Source of the DNA: Variovorax sp. V93
GTDB taxonomy: Bacteria > Pseudomonadota > Gammaproteobacteria > Burkholderiales > Burkholderiaceae_C
Length of the DNA: 64,000 nucleotides
Direction of reading: 5' to 3'
Assembly: GCF_041154485.1 (NCBI RefSeq)
Contig: NZ_AP028669.1
Span: 3,038,001-3,102,000 of the forward strand
This document shows positions 45,355 through 55,340 of the stretch, one piece after another. Under the pieces are notes generated by a model. That model searched no databases. It was not told the DNA's origin and worked only from the letters and a program-made list of their open reading frames with translations. A program made the position numbers and the translations under genes. Every line of letters starts with the position of its first letter. Within the stretch, counting starts at the first letter, position 1.

Positions 45355-46907
45355 CCACCACCGTCTATGTCCCCCGCGACTCCGCGGCGCTGGCGGTCGG
45401 CGCCGAGCGGGTCGCCAAACAGATCGCGGCACAAGCCCGTGCGCGCAACGCCGATGTGCGCATCGTGCGCAACGGCTCGCGCGGCCTGTTCTGGCTGGAG
45501 ACGCTGGTCGAAGTGGCCACGCCGCAAGGCCGCGTGGCCTACGGCCCGGTCGCGCACGCCGATGTCGCCGGCCTGTTCGACGCCGGCTTTCTTTCGGGCG
45601 GCGCCCACGCGTTGAACCTGGGCCTGACCGAGGAGATTCCGTACCTGAAGAAGCAGGAGCGCCTGACCTTCGCCCGCATGGGCGTGACCGATCCGGTGTC
45701 CGTGGCCGACTACGAGGCGCACGAAGGCTTCGCGGGGCTGCGCCGCGCGCTCACCCTCGCACCGGCCGAGATCGTGCAGCAGGTGCTGGACTCCGGACTG
45801 CGCGGCCGCGGCGGCGCCGCATTTCCGGCCGGGATCAAGTGGAAGACGGTGCTGGCCGCAGAGGCGCCGCAGAAATACATCGTCTGCAATGCGGACGAAG
45901 GCGACTCGGGCACCTTCTCGGACCGCATGACGATGGAAGGCGATCCGCTGATGCTGGTGGAAGGCATGGCCATCGCGGGCCTTGCGACCGGCGCGACCGA
46001 GGGCTACGTCTATGTGCGCTCGGAATACCCGCATGCCATTGCCACGCTCGATGAGGCCATCCGCCATGCCGAGCAGGCCGGCTTCCTGGGCGACGACATC
46101 CTGGGCTCGGGCCGCAGCTTCCGCCTGACCGTGCGCAAGGCCGCCGGAGCCTACGTGTGCGGCGAGGAAACCGCGCTGCTCGAAAGCCTGGAAGGCCGCC
46201 GCGGCATCGTGCGCGCCAAGCCGCCGCTGCCTGCCCTGCAGGGGCTCTTCGGCCAGCCGACCGTGATCAACAACGTGATCACGCTGGCCTCGGTGCCCCT
46301 CATCCTGGCGCGCGGCGCGGACTTCTACAGGAACTACGGCATGGGCCGTTCGCGCGGCACGCTGCCGTTCCAGCTGGCCGGCAACATCAGGCATGGCGGC
46401 CTGGTCGAGAAGGCCTTCGGCCTGAGCCTGCGCGAACTGCTCTACGACTTCGGCGGCGGCAGCGCGAGCGGCCGGCCGATCAAGGCGGTACAGGTGGGCG
46501 GTCCGCTGGGCGCCTACGTGCCCGAGTCGCAATGGGACCTGCCGCTGGACTACGAGGCCTATGCGGCCGTGGGCGCAGTGGTCGGGCACGGCGGCATCGT
46601 GGTGCACGACGACACGGCCGACATGTCGCAGCTGGCGCGCTACGCGATGGAGTTCTGCGCGATCGAGTCCTGCGGCAAGTGCACGCCCTGCCGCATCGGC
46701 TCCACGCGCGGCGTGGAAGTGATCGACAAGATCACCAGCAACCAGAACCGGCCGCAGCAGGTCGTTCTCCTGCGCGACCTGTGCGACACCATGCTGCACG
46801 GCTCGCTCTGCGCCATGGGCGGCATGACGCCCTACCCCGTGCTGTCGGCCATCAATCACTACCCCGAGGACTTCGGCATCGAAGCCCCCGACCGCGCCGC
46901 AGCCTGA
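45351..46907 (+). CDS. fdsB: Formate dehydrogenase beta subunit FdsB (NADH-binding)
   Basis: FdsB is the NuoF-like flavoprotein that passes electrons from formate to NAD+. The 518-residue product has an N-terminal thioredoxin-like domain, the NADH/FMN-binding regions GLRGRGGAAFPAGIKW and CNADEGDSGTFSDR, and the C-terminal [4Fe-4S] site CGKCTPCRIG plus a later cysteine in DTMLHGSLCAMGG. It overlaps fdsG (ATGA). The next gene, fdsA, begins 28 bases on. Confidence 0.95.
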   Translation: MTTTVYVPRDSAALAVGAERVAKQIAAQARARNADVRIVRNGSRGLFWLETLVEVATPQGRVAYGPVAHADVAGLFDAGFLSGGAHALNLGLTEEIPYLKKQERLTFARMGVTDPVSVADYEAHEGFAGLRRALTLAPAEIVQQVLDSGLRGRGGAAFPAGIKWKTVLAAEAPQKYIVCNADEGDSGTFSDRMTMEGDPLMLVEGMAIAGLATGATEGYVYVRSEYPHAIATLDEAIRHAEQAGFLGDDILGSGRSFRLTVRKAAGAYVCGEETALLESLEGRRGIVRAKPPLPALQGLFGQPTVINNVITLASVPLILARGADFYRNYGMGRSRGTLPFQLAGNIRHGGLVEKAFGLSLRELLYDFGGGSASGRPIKAVQVGGPLGAYVPESQWDLPLDYEAYAAVGAVVGHGGIVVHDDTADMSQLARYAMEFCAIESCGKCTPCRIGSTRGVEVIDKITSNQNRPQQVVLLRDLCDTMLHGSLCAMGGMTPYPVLSAINHYPEDFGIEAPDRAAA

Positions 46908-46935
46908 CCGACGAGACGAACAGAGGAGACATCCC

Positions 46936-49809
46936 ATGCTGAACCCATCGCAAGACATCGACCACGGCACGCCCAGGCGCGAATCCACCGAGGAAGTCAC
47001 GCTCGAGATCGACGGCATGCCGGTGACGGTGGCCAAGGGCACCTCGCTGATGCGCGCCGCGGTCGACGCGGGCGTGCAGGTGCCCAAGCTGTGCGCGACC
47101 GACAGCCTGGAGCCCTTCGGCTCCTGCCGGCTCTGCCTGGTGGAGATCGACGGACGCAAGGGCTATCCGGCGTCGTGCACCACGCCGGCCGAGGCCGGCA
47201 TGAAGGTGCGCACGCAGAGCCCGAGGCTGCAGGAGCTGCGCAAGGGCGTGATGGAGCTCTACATCTCCGACCATCCGCTCGACTGCCTCACCTGCGCCGC
47301 CAACGGCGACTGCGAACTGCAGGACATGGCCGGCGTCACCGGGCTGCGCAACGTGCGCTACGGCTACGACGGCGCCAACCACCTGAAAAGCGCCAAGGAC
47401 GAGTCCAACCCCTACTTCACCTACGACCCGGCCAAGTGCATCGTCTGCAACCGCTGCGTGCGCGCCTGCGAGGAAACGCAGGGCACCTTCGCGCTCACCA
47501 TCAGCGGCCGCGGCTTCGAGTCGCGCGTCTCGCCGGGCCAGGACCAGCCCTTCATGGAATCCGAATGCGTGAGCTGCGGCGCCTGCGTGCAGGCCTGCCC
47601 CACCGCCACGCTGCAGGAAAAATCGGTGATCTGGCTGGGCCAGGCCGAGCACAGCGCCATCACCACCTGCGCCTATTGCGGCGTGGGCTGCGGCTTCAAG
47701 GCCGAGATGAAGGGCAACGAAGTGGTGCGCATGGTGCCCTGGAAGGACGGCAAGGCCAACGAAGGCCACTCGTGCGTGAAGGGCCGCTTTGCCTGGGGCT
47801 ACGCCACCCACAAGGACCGCGTGCTCAAGCCCATGATCCGCAGCAGGATCACCGATCCGTGGCGCGAGGTGAGCTGGGACGAAGCCGTCAACTACGCCGC
47901 CAGCGAGTTCCGCCGCATCCAGGCGAAGTACGGCACCGATTCCATCGGCGGGCTCGTGTCCTCGCGCTGCACCAACGAAGAGGGCTACCTGGTGCAGAAG
48001 CTGGTGCGCGCGGCCTTCGGCAACAACAACGTCGACACCTGCGCGCGCGTGTGCCATTCGCCCACAGGCTACGGACTGAAGCAGACCATGGGCGAATCGG
48101 CCGGCACGCAGACCTTCAAGTCGGTGGAAAAATCGGACGTAATCATGGTGATCGGCGCCAACCCGTCCGACGGCCACCCGGTGTTCGCCTCGCGCATGAA
48201 GAAGCGCCTGCGCGCCGGTGCCCGGCTGATCGTGATCGACCCGCGCACCATCGACCTGGTGAAGTCGCCGCACGTCAAGGCCGACCATCACCTCAAGCTC
48301 AAGCCCGGCACCAACGTGGCGGTCATCAGCGCCATGGCGCATGTGATCGTGACCGAAGGCCTGGTCGACGAAGCCTTCGTGGCCGAGCGCTGCGAGCCCA
48401 AGTCGTTCAACGAGTGGCGGGAATTCGTTGCGCGCCCGGCCAACTCGCCCGAGGCCATGGAAGCCGTGACCGGCGTGCCGGCAGCCGAGCTGCGCGCTGC
48501 CGCGCGGCTGTTCGCCAAGGGCCACGACGGCAAGCGCAATGCCGCCATCTACTATGGCCTGGGCGTGACGGAGCACAGCCAGGGCTCGACCATGGTGATG
48601 GGCATTGCCAACCTCGCCATGGCCACCGGCAACGTGGGCCGCGAAGGCGTGGGAGTGAATCCGCTGCGCGGCCAGAACAACGTGCAGGGCTCCTGCGACA
48701 TGGGCTCGTTCCCGCACGAGCTGCCGGGCTACCGCCATGTGTCGGACAGCACCGCGCGCGGCAGCTTCGAAGACGCCTGGGGCGTGGCGCTGCGGGCCGA
48801 GCCGGGGCTGCGCATTCCCAACATGTTCGACGCCGCCATCACCGGCAGCTTCAAGGGCCTGTACTGCGAGGGCGAGGACGTGGTCCAGTCGGACCCGAAC
48901 ACGCAGCACGTGGCCGAGGCCCTGATGGCGATGGAATGCATCGTGGTGCAGGACCTGTTCCTGAACGAAACCGCCAAGTACGCCCACGTGTTCCTGCCGG
49001 GCGCGTCGTTCCTGGAGAAGGACGGCACCTTCACCAACGCCGAGCGCCGCATCTCGCGCGTCACCAAGGTCATGCCGCCCAAGGCCGGCTATGCCGACTG
49101 GGAGGTGACGCAGCTGCTCTCCAACGCGCTGGGCTATCCCATGAACTATGCGAGCGCCGAAGAGATCATGGACGAGATCGCCGCGCTCACGCCCACCTTC
49201 ACGGGCGTGAGCTACGCCAAGCTGGCAAAGCTCGGCAGCGTGCAGTGGCCGTGCAACGAGGCCGCGCCCGAAGGCACGCCGACCATGCACATCGGCGAGT
49301 TCGTGCGCGGCAAGGGCAAGTTCATCATCACGCAGTACGTGCCGACCGACGAGAAGGTCACGCGCATGTACCCGCTGATCCTGACCACCGGGCGCATCCT
49401 GTCGCAGTACAACGTGGGCGCCCAGACCCGCCGCACCGAGAACAACCAGTGGCACAGCGAGGACCGGCTCGAGATCCATCCGGCCGACGCCGAGGACCGC
49501 GGCATCGCCGAGGGCGACTGGGTCGGCATTCGCAGCCGCGCGGGCGAAACCGTGCTGCGCGCCACCATCACCGAGCGCGTGCAGCCGGGCGTGGTCTACA
49601 CCACCTTCCACTTCCCCGAATCGGGCGCCAACGTGATCACCACCGACAACTCCGACTGGGCCACCAACTGCCCCGAGTTCAAGGTGACCGCGGTCCAGGT
49701 GATGCCGGTGATGCAGCCTTCCGAATGGCAGCAGGAATACAGCCGGTTCAACGCGCTGCAGGAAGAGCTGCTGAGCAAGCGCATCGAAGAAACGGCGGCC
49801 GCCAAGTGA
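46936..49809 (+). CDS. fdsA: Formate dehydrogenase alpha subunit FdsA (molybdenum catalytic subunit)
   Basis: FdsA oxidises formate to CO2 at a bis-MGD molybdenum centre. The 957-residue protein has an N-terminal [2Fe-2S] ferredoxin domain (Cys53, 64, 67, 81), a His113/Cys117/120/126 [4Fe-4S] site, two ferredoxin-type clusters (Cys168/171/174/178 and 211/214/217/221) and the cofactor-domain cluster Cys245/248/252/280. The active-site pair is Cys373-His374 in RVCHSPTG, so it uses cysteine, not selenocysteine. MopB domains fill the rest. It is translated after fdsB, and its stop codon overlaps the GTG start of fdsC. Confidence 0.97.
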   Translation: MLNPSQDIDHGTPRRESTEEVTLEIDGMPVTVAKGTSLMRAAVDAGVQVPKLCATDSLEPFGSCRLCLVEIDGRKGYPASCTTPAEAGMKVRTQSPRLQELRKGVMELYISDHPLDCLTCAANGDCELQDMAGVTGLRNVRYGYDGANHLKSAKDESNPYFTYDPAKCIVCNRCVRACEETQGTFALTISGRGFESRVSPGQDQPFMESECVSCGACVQACPTATLQEKSVIWLGQAEHSAITTCAYCGVGCGFKAEMKGNEVVRMVPWKDGKANEGHSCVKGRFAWGYATHKDRVLKPMIRSRITDPWREVSWDEAVNYAASEFRRIQAKYGTDSIGGLVSSRCTNEEGYLVQKLVRAAFGNNNVDTCARVCHSPTGYGLKQTMGESAGTQTFKSVEKSDVIMVIGANPSDGHPVFASRMKKRLRAGARLIVIDPRTIDLVKSPHVKADHHLKLKPGTNVAVISAMAHVIVTEGLVDEAFVAERCEPKSFNEWREFVARPANSPEAMEAVTGVPAAELRAAARLFAKGHDGKRNAAIYYGLGVTEHSQGSTMVMGIANLAMATGNVGREGVGVNPLRGQNNVQGSCDMGSFPHELPGYRHVSDSTARGSFEDAWGVALRAEPGLRIPNMFDAAITGSFKGLYCEGEDVVQSDPNTQHVAEALMAMECIVVQDLFLNETAKYAHVFLPGASFLEKDGTFTNAERRISRVTKVMPPKAGYADWEVTQLLSNALGYPMNYASAEEIMDEIAALTPTFTGVSYAKLAKLGSVQWPCNEAAPEGTPTMHIGEFVRGKGKFIITQYVPTDEKVTRMYPLILTTGRILSQYNVGAQTRRTENNQWHSEDRLEIHPADAEDRGIAEGDWVGIRSRAGETVLRATITERVQPGVVYTTFHFPESGANVITTDNSDWATNCPEFKVTAVQVMPVMQPSEWQQEYSRFNALQEELLSKRIEETAAAK

Positions 49810-50642
49810 ACCTATCCGACCTACCGCTTCGGCCCGGAAGCGCCGAGCTGCTGCCCGTGCGCGGCGTGCGCGCCCGCCGGGCCTTCGACAACCGCGACTG
49901 GGTGGCCGTGGAGGTGCCGGTCGCGCTGGAGTTCAACGGCATTGCGCACGCCGTGATGCTTGCAACACCCACCGACCTGGCCGACTTCGCGCTGGGCTTC
50001 GCGCTCAGCGAGGGCATCCTGCTCGGACGCAATGAGCTCTACGGCGTCGAGGAAGCGTACGCACCCGAAGGCATCACGCTCAAGCTCGAGGTGGCGAGCG
50101 CGGCCTTCGCGCGGCTGAAGGCGCGCCGCCGCTCGATGGCCGGGCGCACGGGCTGCGGCCTGTGCGGCACCGAGAGCTTGGCGCATGTCACGCGTGCGCT
50201 GCCGCCCCTGCCCGAGGGCCCCGCGCTCTCGACCCGCGCCGTCGCGCGCGGCATGCGGGAGCTTGCATCGCTGCAGGTGCTGCAGAAGGTCACCGGTGCC
50301 GTGCACGCGGCGGCCTGGTGCAGCGCGCAAGGCGAAGCGCTGCTGGTGCGCGAGGACGTCGGCCGCCACAACGCGCTCGACAAGCTCGTCGGCGCGCTCG
50401 CAAGAAACAGCGTGCCCGCCTCCACCGGCTTCATCGCGGTGACCAGCCGCGCCAGTTTCGAGATGGTGCAGAAGACCGTCGCCGCCGGCGTGCCGCTGCT
50501 GGCGGCGGTATCGGCCTCGACCTCGCTGGCCACGGCGGTTGCGCAAGACGCGGGCCTCACGCTGGCGGGCTTCGTGCGCGACGACGACCTGGTCATCTAC
50601 ACCCACCCGTGGCGGCTCAACGGCCTGCCCGCCAACGCCTGA
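49806..50642 (+). CDS. fdsC: Formate dehydrogenase accessory sulfurtransferase FdsC/FdhD
   Basis: FdsC is the FdhD-family protein that transfers sulfur to, or inserts, the molybdenum cofactor so that FdsA becomes active. The 278-residue product contains the conserved CGLCG cysteines near residue 118 and the FdhD features FALGFALSEGI and GRHNALDKLVGA. Translation starts at a GTG that overlaps the fdsA stop codon (GTGA). The position between fdsA and fdsD is the standard fdsGBACD order. Confidence 0.95.
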   Translation: MNLSDLPLRPGSAELLPVRGVRARRAFDNRDWVAVEVPVALEFNGIAHAVMLATPTDLADFALGFALSEGILLGRNELYGVEEAYAPEGITLKLEVASAAFARLKARRRSMAGRTGCGLCGTESLAHVTRALPPLPEGPALSTRAVARGMRELASLQVLQKVTGAVHAAAWCSAQGEALLVREDVGRHNALDKLVGALARNSVPASTGFIAVTSRASFEMVQKTVAAGVPLLAAVSASTSLATAVAQDAGLTLAGFVRDDDLVIYTHPWRLNGLPANA

Positions 50643-50655
50643 GGTCTTTTTTGCA

Positions 50656-50880
50656 ATGCACGTCGACCAGCTGATCCGCATGGTGAACCAGATGGGCAGC
50701 TTCTTCGAAGCCATGCCCGACCGCAGCGAAGCCCTGCATGACCTGGCGCTGCACCTGAAGCGCTTCTGGGAACCGCGCATGCGGCGCGAGCTGCTGGCGC
50801 ACCTGGACGCCGGCGGACCGGGGGAACTGAACCCCGTCTCGGCCGAGGCGATCCGCGTGCACCGGGCGCTGCTCGAATAG
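50656..50880 (+). CDS. fdsD: Formate dehydrogenase delta subunit FdsD
   Basis: The small 74-residue subunit or assembly factor of the Fds complex starts MHVDQLIRMVNQMGSFF and contains the helical FWEPRMRRELLAHL segment, typical of FdsD. It lies 13 bases after fdsC and closes the operon, converging on cbbA, whose stop codon is 16 bases away. FdsD is reported to be needed for an active enzyme in other bacteria; no catalytic motif is expected. Confidence 0.93.
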   Translation: MHVDQLIRMVNQMGSFFEAMPDRSEALHDLALHLKRFWEPRMRRELLAHLDAGGPGELNPVSAEAIRVHRALLE

Positions 50881-50896
50881 CAGCGCCGCACAGCGC

Positions 50897-51913
50897 CTAC
50901 TGCAGCGCCGCCGGCTTGATCCGCGAGGCCATGCCCGCGGTGCCGAAGGCCTGGAAGCGGTCGATGCAGACGTCGCGCGCGGCCGCGGTCGCCTCCTTGA
51001 GGAACTTGCGCGGATCGAATTCGCTGCGGTCCTGGCCCATGGCGCGGCGCATTGCGCCGGTCATCGCGAGCCGGATGTCGGTGTCGATGTTGACCTTGCG
51101 CACGCCGTGGCGGATGCCTTCCTGGATCTCCTCCACCGGCACGCCGTAGGTTTCCTTGATGTCGCCGCCAAAGTCGCGGATCACCGCCAGCCATTCCTGC
51201 GGCACCGACGAAGAGCCGTGCATCACGAGGTGCGTCTTCGGAATGCGCGCATGGATCTCCTTGATGCGGTCGATCGCGAGGATGTCGCCGGTCGGCTTGC
51301 GGCTGAACTTGTAGGCGCCATGCGAGGTGCCGATGGCAATGGCCAGCGCATCCACGCCGGTGCGCGACACGAAGTCGGCCGCCTGCTGCGGATCGGTCAG
51401 CAGCTGGTCGTGTGACAGCACGCCCTCGGCGCCGCTGCCGTCTTCCTCGCCGGCCATGCCCGACTCGAGCGACCCGAGGCAGCCCAGCTCGCCCTCGACC
51501 GAGACGCCGACCGCATGCGCCATCTCCACCACGCGGCTGGTCACGCCCACGTTGTAGTCGTAGCTCGCGGGCGTCTTCGCGTCTTCCATCAGCGAGCCGT
51601 CCATCATCACGCTGGTGAAGCCCGAGCGGATGGCCTGCATGCACATCGACGGGCTCGCGCCATGGTCCTGGTGCATCACGATCGGGATCTCCGGGTACAT
51701 CTCGGCCGCCGCCTCGACCATCTTGCGCAGGAAGGGTTCGCCCGCGTATTTGCGCGCGCCGGCCGAGGCCTGCAGGATGACCGGGCTGTCGGTCTTGCGC
51801 GCGGCCTGCATGATGGCCTGGATCTGCTCCAGGTTGTTGACGTTGAACGCCGGCACGCCGTACTGGTGCTCGGCGGCGTGGTCCAGCAGTTGGCGCAGCG
51901 AAATCATGGCCAT
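50897..51913 (-). CDS. cbbA: Fructose/sedoheptulose-bisphosphate aldolase, class II (CbbA)
   Basis: CbbA is the zinc-dependent aldolase for fructose-1,6- and probably sedoheptulose-1,7-bisphosphate in the Calvin cycle. The 338-residue product has zinc-site HQDHGASPS near residue 83, [22 protein letters not shown], and GTSHGAYK. The ATG at 51913 has AGGAGAG six bases ahead; an ATG two codons later is also possible. It is the last gene of the cbb operon, 154 bases downstream of pgk, with a GC-rich repeat in the gap. Confidence 0.95.
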   Translation of the reverse strand: MAMISLRQLLDHAAEHQYGVPAFNVNNLEQIQAIMQAARKTDSPVILQASAGARKYAGEPFLRKMVEAAAEMYPEIPIVMHQDHGASPSMCMQAIRSGFTSVMMDGSLMEDAKTPASYDYNVGVTSRVVEMAHAVGVSVEGELGCLGSLESGMAGEEDGSGAEGVLSHDQLLTDPQQAADFVSRTGVDALAIAIGTSHGAYKFSRKPTGDILAIDRIKEIHARIPKTHLVMHGSSSVPQEWLAVIRDFGGDIKETYGVPVEEIQEGIRHGVRKVNIDTDIRLAMTGAMRRAMGQDRSEFDPRKFLKEATAAARDVCIDRFQAFGTAGMASRIKPAALQ

Positions 51914-51992
51914 GGGAAGCTCTCCTGTGAAGTTGGAAATGGGTTGGATGGAAGCCGGCGGGCCCATTCCAGAGACACCGCGGAACCGGCTT

Positions 51993-52067
51993 CGCCGGGC
52001 CGCCGGTGTCGCCCCCGGCGAGGGGGTTGGCGGAGCGACACGAAGTGCGCGAAGACTGGGGGTGGGC
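51993..52067. repeat. GC-rich intergenic repeat, copy 2
   Basis: This is a second copy of the element at 37637-37710. It begins with CGCCGGGCCGCC, has a palindromic CCCCCGGCGAGGGGG segment and an ACACGAAGTG block, and ends in a TGGGGGT run, directly abutting the pgk stop codon. No T tract follows. Confidence 0.65.
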
Positions 52068-53249
52068 TCATTTCCTGCGGTCCTGGAGCGCCTTGACCGC
52101 GGGCAGGCTCTTGCCTTCGAGGAATTCGAGGAACGCGCCGCCCGCCGTCGAGACGTAGTCGATGCACTCCTCCACCTCGAACTGGTTGATGGCGGCCACG
52201 GTGTCGCCGCCGCCCGCGAGCGAGAACGCGTCCATCCGCGCGATCGCGTGGGCCAGCGTGCGCGTGCCGTGCGAGAACTGCTCGATCTCGAACACGCCGA
52301 GCGGGCCGTTCCAGACGATGGTCTTGCATGGGCCGAGCATGGCGACGAGCCGCGCCACCGAGTCCGGGCCGAAGTCCAGGATCATGTCGTCGGGCGCCAC
52401 GTCGGCCACGGCTTTCACCGTTGCCACCGCATTTGGCGAGAACTCGGTCGCCGTGACCACGTCGGTCGGCATGAAGAGCTGCGCACCGCGTGCCGAGAGC
52501 GCCGCGCCCACGGCGCGCGCCGTGTCCACCATCTCGGGCTCGCACAGCGACCGGCCGACCGGATGGCCCGCCGCGAGCAGGAAGGTATTGGCCATGCCGC
52601 CGCCGACCACCAGCCATTCAACCTGCGCCGCCAGCGATTCGAGGATCGACAGCTTGGTCGATACCTTGGCACCGCCGACGATCGCGGCCAGCGGCCGCGC
52701 GGGGTTCGCAAGCGCACGGCCGAGCGCGTTCAGTTCCGACGCCATCAGCGGACCGGCGCAGGCAACGGGCGCGAGCCGGGCCAGCGCCTCGGTGGTGGCC
52801 TCGGCGCGGTGCGCGGTGCCGAAGGCATCGTTCACGTACACGTCGCACAGCGCTGCCATGCGCCGCGCCAGGGCTTCGGCATTGGCCTTCTCGCCGACGT
52901 TCGCGCGGCAGTTTTCAAGCAGCGCCATCTGGCCGGGCGCGATGTCGAAGGGGCGATCGATCCAGTCGCCGACCAGCGCCACCGGTGCGCCCAGCAGTTC
53001 GCCGAGCCGCTTCGCCACCGGCGCCAGCGATTCGCCGGCTGCAAGCTGGCCCTCCTTCGGCCGGCCCAGGTGCGATGTGACCATCACACGCGCGCCTTGC
53101 GACAGCGCATGGCGAATGCCGCCCAGGCTGGCGCGGATGCGCGTGTCGTCGCTGATGCGGCCCGACGCGTCGAGCGGCACGTTGAGGTCGCAGCGGATGA
53201 AGACGCGCTGTCCGCGCAGGTCGATCTGGTCGAGCGTGTTGAAGCTCAT
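52068..53249 (-). CDS. cbbK: Phosphoglycerate kinase (CbbK)
   Basis: CbbK phosphorylates 3-phosphoglycerate with ATP in the Calvin cycle. The 393-residue product has [13 protein letters not shown] near the N-terminus, SHLGRPK, the nucleotide segment [13 protein letters not shown] and the C-terminal GGGDTVAAI loop. It starts at the ATG at 53249, which overlaps the transketolase stop codon by four bases. In many cbb operons cbbG lies before this gene; here it does not. Confidence 0.96.
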   Translation of the reverse strand: MSFNTLDQIDLRGQRVFIRCDLNVPLDASGRISDDTRIRASLGGIRHALSQGARVMVTSHLGRPKEGQLAAGESLAPVAKRLGELLGAPVALVGDWIDRPFDIAPGQMALLENCRANVGEKANAEALARRMAALCDVYVNDAFGTAHRAEATTEALARLAPVACAGPLMASELNALGRALANPARPLAAIVGGAKVSTKLSILESLAAQVEWLVVGGGMANTFLLAAGHPVGRSLCEPEMVDTARAVGAALSARGAQLFMPTDVVTATEFSPNAVATVKAVADVAPDDMILDFGPDSVARLVAMLGPCKTIVWNGPLGVFEIEQFSHGTRTLAHAIARMDAFSLAGGGDTVAAINQFEVEECIDYVSTAGGAFLEFLEGKSLPAVKALQDRRK

Positions 53250-55285
53250 GCGGCCTCTTTCACGCTGGCCTGCGCGGCGTTCGCGAGCAGGCGGCGGGCG
53301 CGCCCGGCCACCACTTCGGCTGTCAGGCCGAACAGCTTGAAGAGCTCGCCGGCCGGCGCCGATTCGCCGAAGCGGTCGAGCCCGACCACGTCGCCGTATT
53401 CGCCGACGAACTTCCACCAGAGGCCCGTGCTGCCGGCCTCCACCGCCACGCGCGGCAGGTGGCGCGGAATCACCGCATGGCGCCACTCGGCGTCCTGGCG
53501 TTCGAACACGTCCATGCATGGCACGGACACCACGCGTGCCTCGACGCCCTCCTGCGCCAGCAGGGCCGCGGCGGCCAGCGCCACGCCCACTTCGGAGCCG
53601 CTTGCCAGCAGTGCCACGCACTCGGCCTCCGGGCGGCGCAGCACGTAGGCGCCGCGCGCAATGGATTCGATGCGCTCGCCGGCGTCGCCGGCATGCGGCA
53701 GCGCCTGGCGCGTCAGCAGCAGGCAGCTCGGCCCGTCCACGCGGCGCAGGGCCTGGCGCCAGGCCACGGCCGTCTCGGTGGCATCGGCCGGGCGCCAGAC
53801 GTCGACATCGGGAATCAGCCGCAGGCTCGAGGCATGCTCCACCGGCTGGTGCGTCGGGCCGTCCTCGCCGAGCCCGATCGAGTCGTGCGTGAAGACGTAG
53901 ATGACCGGCAGCTTCATCAGCGCCGACATGCGCACGCCGTTGCGCGCGTAGTCCGAAAAGGTCAGGAAGGTGCCGCCGAAGGGACGGAAGCCGCCGTGCA
54001 GCGCGAGCCCGTTCATGATGGCTGCCATCCCGAACTCGCGCACGCCGTAGTGCACGTGGTTGCCGGTGCCCGTGCCCTTGAGCGCGCGGTGGCCCTTCCA
54101 GTCCGTGAGGTTCGATCCCGTGAGGTCGGCCGAGCCGCCGATCAGTTCGGGCATCGCGGGGCCGACTTCGTCGAGCACCTGCTGCGAGGCCTTGCGCGTG
54201 GCGACCGATGCCTTGCGCTGCTCCGCGCCCGACGCGGCCGCAGCCAGTGCGGCTTCGGCTTTTGCAGTGAGCGGCGCATCGGTGCGATGGCGCCGCAGCA
54301 GCTCGCGCGCGAGCGCTGGGTGCTCCTGTGCGTAGGCGGCAAAGCGCTCCTGCCAGGCCTTGTGCAGCGCGGCGCCCGATTCGCGCGCGGACCAGGCTTC
54401 TGCAATGGCCGCCGGCACTTCGAAGGGCGCGGCGCTCCAGCCGAGCGCCTGCCGCGTCAGCGCGATCTCGGTCTCGCCCAGCGCTTCGCCGTGCGCCTTG
54501 GCGGTGCCGGCGCGGTTCGGCGAGCCCTGGCCGATGCGCGTCTTGCAGCACACCAGCACCGGCCGGTTCGCGGCCGTGGCGCTTTCAATGGCTGCGTCGA
54601 GCGCCGCAGCGTCGTGGCCGTCGACGTCGCGCAGCACGGTCCAGCCGTAGGCTTCGAAGCGGCCCGGCGTGTCGTCGCTGAACCAGCCGCCGACCTCGCC
54701 GTCGATCGAGATGCCGTTGTCGTCGTAGAACGCCACCAGCTTGTGGAGGCGCCAGGTGCCTGCGAGCGAGCAGGCCTCGTGGCTGATGCCTTCCATCAGG
54801 CAGCCGTCGCCCAGGAACACGTAGGTGCGGTGGTCGATCACCTCGTGGCCGGGCCGGTTGAATTCCTCGGCCAGCAGCTTCTCGGCCAGCGCCATGCCCA
54901 CCGCATTGCTGATGCCCTGCCCCAGTGGCCCAGTGGTGGTCTCGACGCCGGGCGTGACGCCGGCCTCGGGGTGGCCCGGCGTGCGCGAATGCAGCTGGCG
55001 GAAGCGCCGCAGCTCCTCCATCGGCAGCGCATAGCCGCTCAGGTGCAGCAGCGCATACAGCAGCATCGAGCCGTGGCCGTTGGAAACGACGAAGCGGTCG
55101 CGGTTCATCCAGCGCGGATCGGCCGGGTCGTGCTGCAGGCGGTGCCGCCACAGGGCCTCGGCAATGTCGGCCATGCCCATCGGCATGCCCGGGTGGCCCG
55201 AGTTGGCGGCTTGCACGGCATCCATGGCCAGCGCACGGATGGCGTTGGCGCACTGCGTGCGCAGGGCGAGGTTGTCGATCGTCAT
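53246..55285 (-). CDS. cbbT: Transketolase (CbbT)
   Basis: CbbT is a thiamin-diphosphate enzyme for carbon rearrangement in the Calvin cycle. The 679-residue product has the N-terminal [20 protein letters not shown], the thiamin-binding region [18 protein letters not shown] followed by the Mg-binding [10 protein letters not shown], and the pyrimidine-domain [20 protein letters not shown]. Length is normal. It lies 55 bases downstream of the phosphoribulokinase gene. Confidence 0.97.
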   Translation of the reverse strand: MTIDNLALRTQCANAIRALAMDAVQAANSGHPGMPMGMADIAEALWRHRLQHDPADPRWMNRDRFVVSNGHGSMLLYALLHLSGYALPMEELRRFRQLHSRTPGHPEAGVTPGVETTTGPLGQGISNAVGMALAEKLLAEEFNRPGHEVIDHRTYVFLGDGCLMEGISHEACSLAGTWRLHKLVAFYDDNGISIDGEVGGWFSDDTPGRFEAYGWTVLRDVDGHDAAALDAAIESATAANRPVLVCCKTRIGQGSPNRAGTAKAHGEALGETEIALTRQALGWSAAPFEVPAAIAEAWSARESGAALHKAWQERFAAYAQEHPALARELLRRHRTDAPLTAKAEAALAAAASGAEQRKASVATRKASQQVLDEVGPAMPELIGGSADLTGSNLTDWKGHRALKGTGTGNHVHYGVREFGMAAIMNGLALHGGFRPFGGTFLTFSDYARNGVRMSALMKLPVIYVFTHDSIGLGEDGPTHQPVEHASSLRLIPDVDVWRPADATETAVAWRQALRRVDGPSCLLLTRQALPHAGDAGERIESIARGAYVLRRPEAECVALLASGSEVGVALAAAALLAQEGVEARVVSVPCMDVFERQDAEWRHAVIPRHLPRVAVEAGSTGLWWKFVGEYGDVVGLDRFGESAPAGELFKLFGLTAEVVAGRARRLLANAAQASVKEAA

Positions 55286-55340
55286 GCGGGGTTCCGGTGG
55301 GTTCGTTGTGCGTGAGGTGTTCGTGCGGCGCTCTCGCGCC

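Noticed and set aside
48040..48080. Possible selenocysteine at the fdsA active site
   Set aside because: The codon in RVCHSPTG is a cysteine codon and no in-frame TGA is present, so this is the cysteine-type enzyme.
46852..49611. 919-codon frame opposite fdsA
   Set aside because: It is antisense to a gene with all its iron-sulfur and molybdenum motifs intact. It has no recognisable domain of its own.
37637..52067. CRISPR or tandem repeat array
   Set aside because: The repeats are two single dispersed copies 14 kb apart with no spacers, and no cas gene is present. No CRISPR-like array was seen anywhere in the window.
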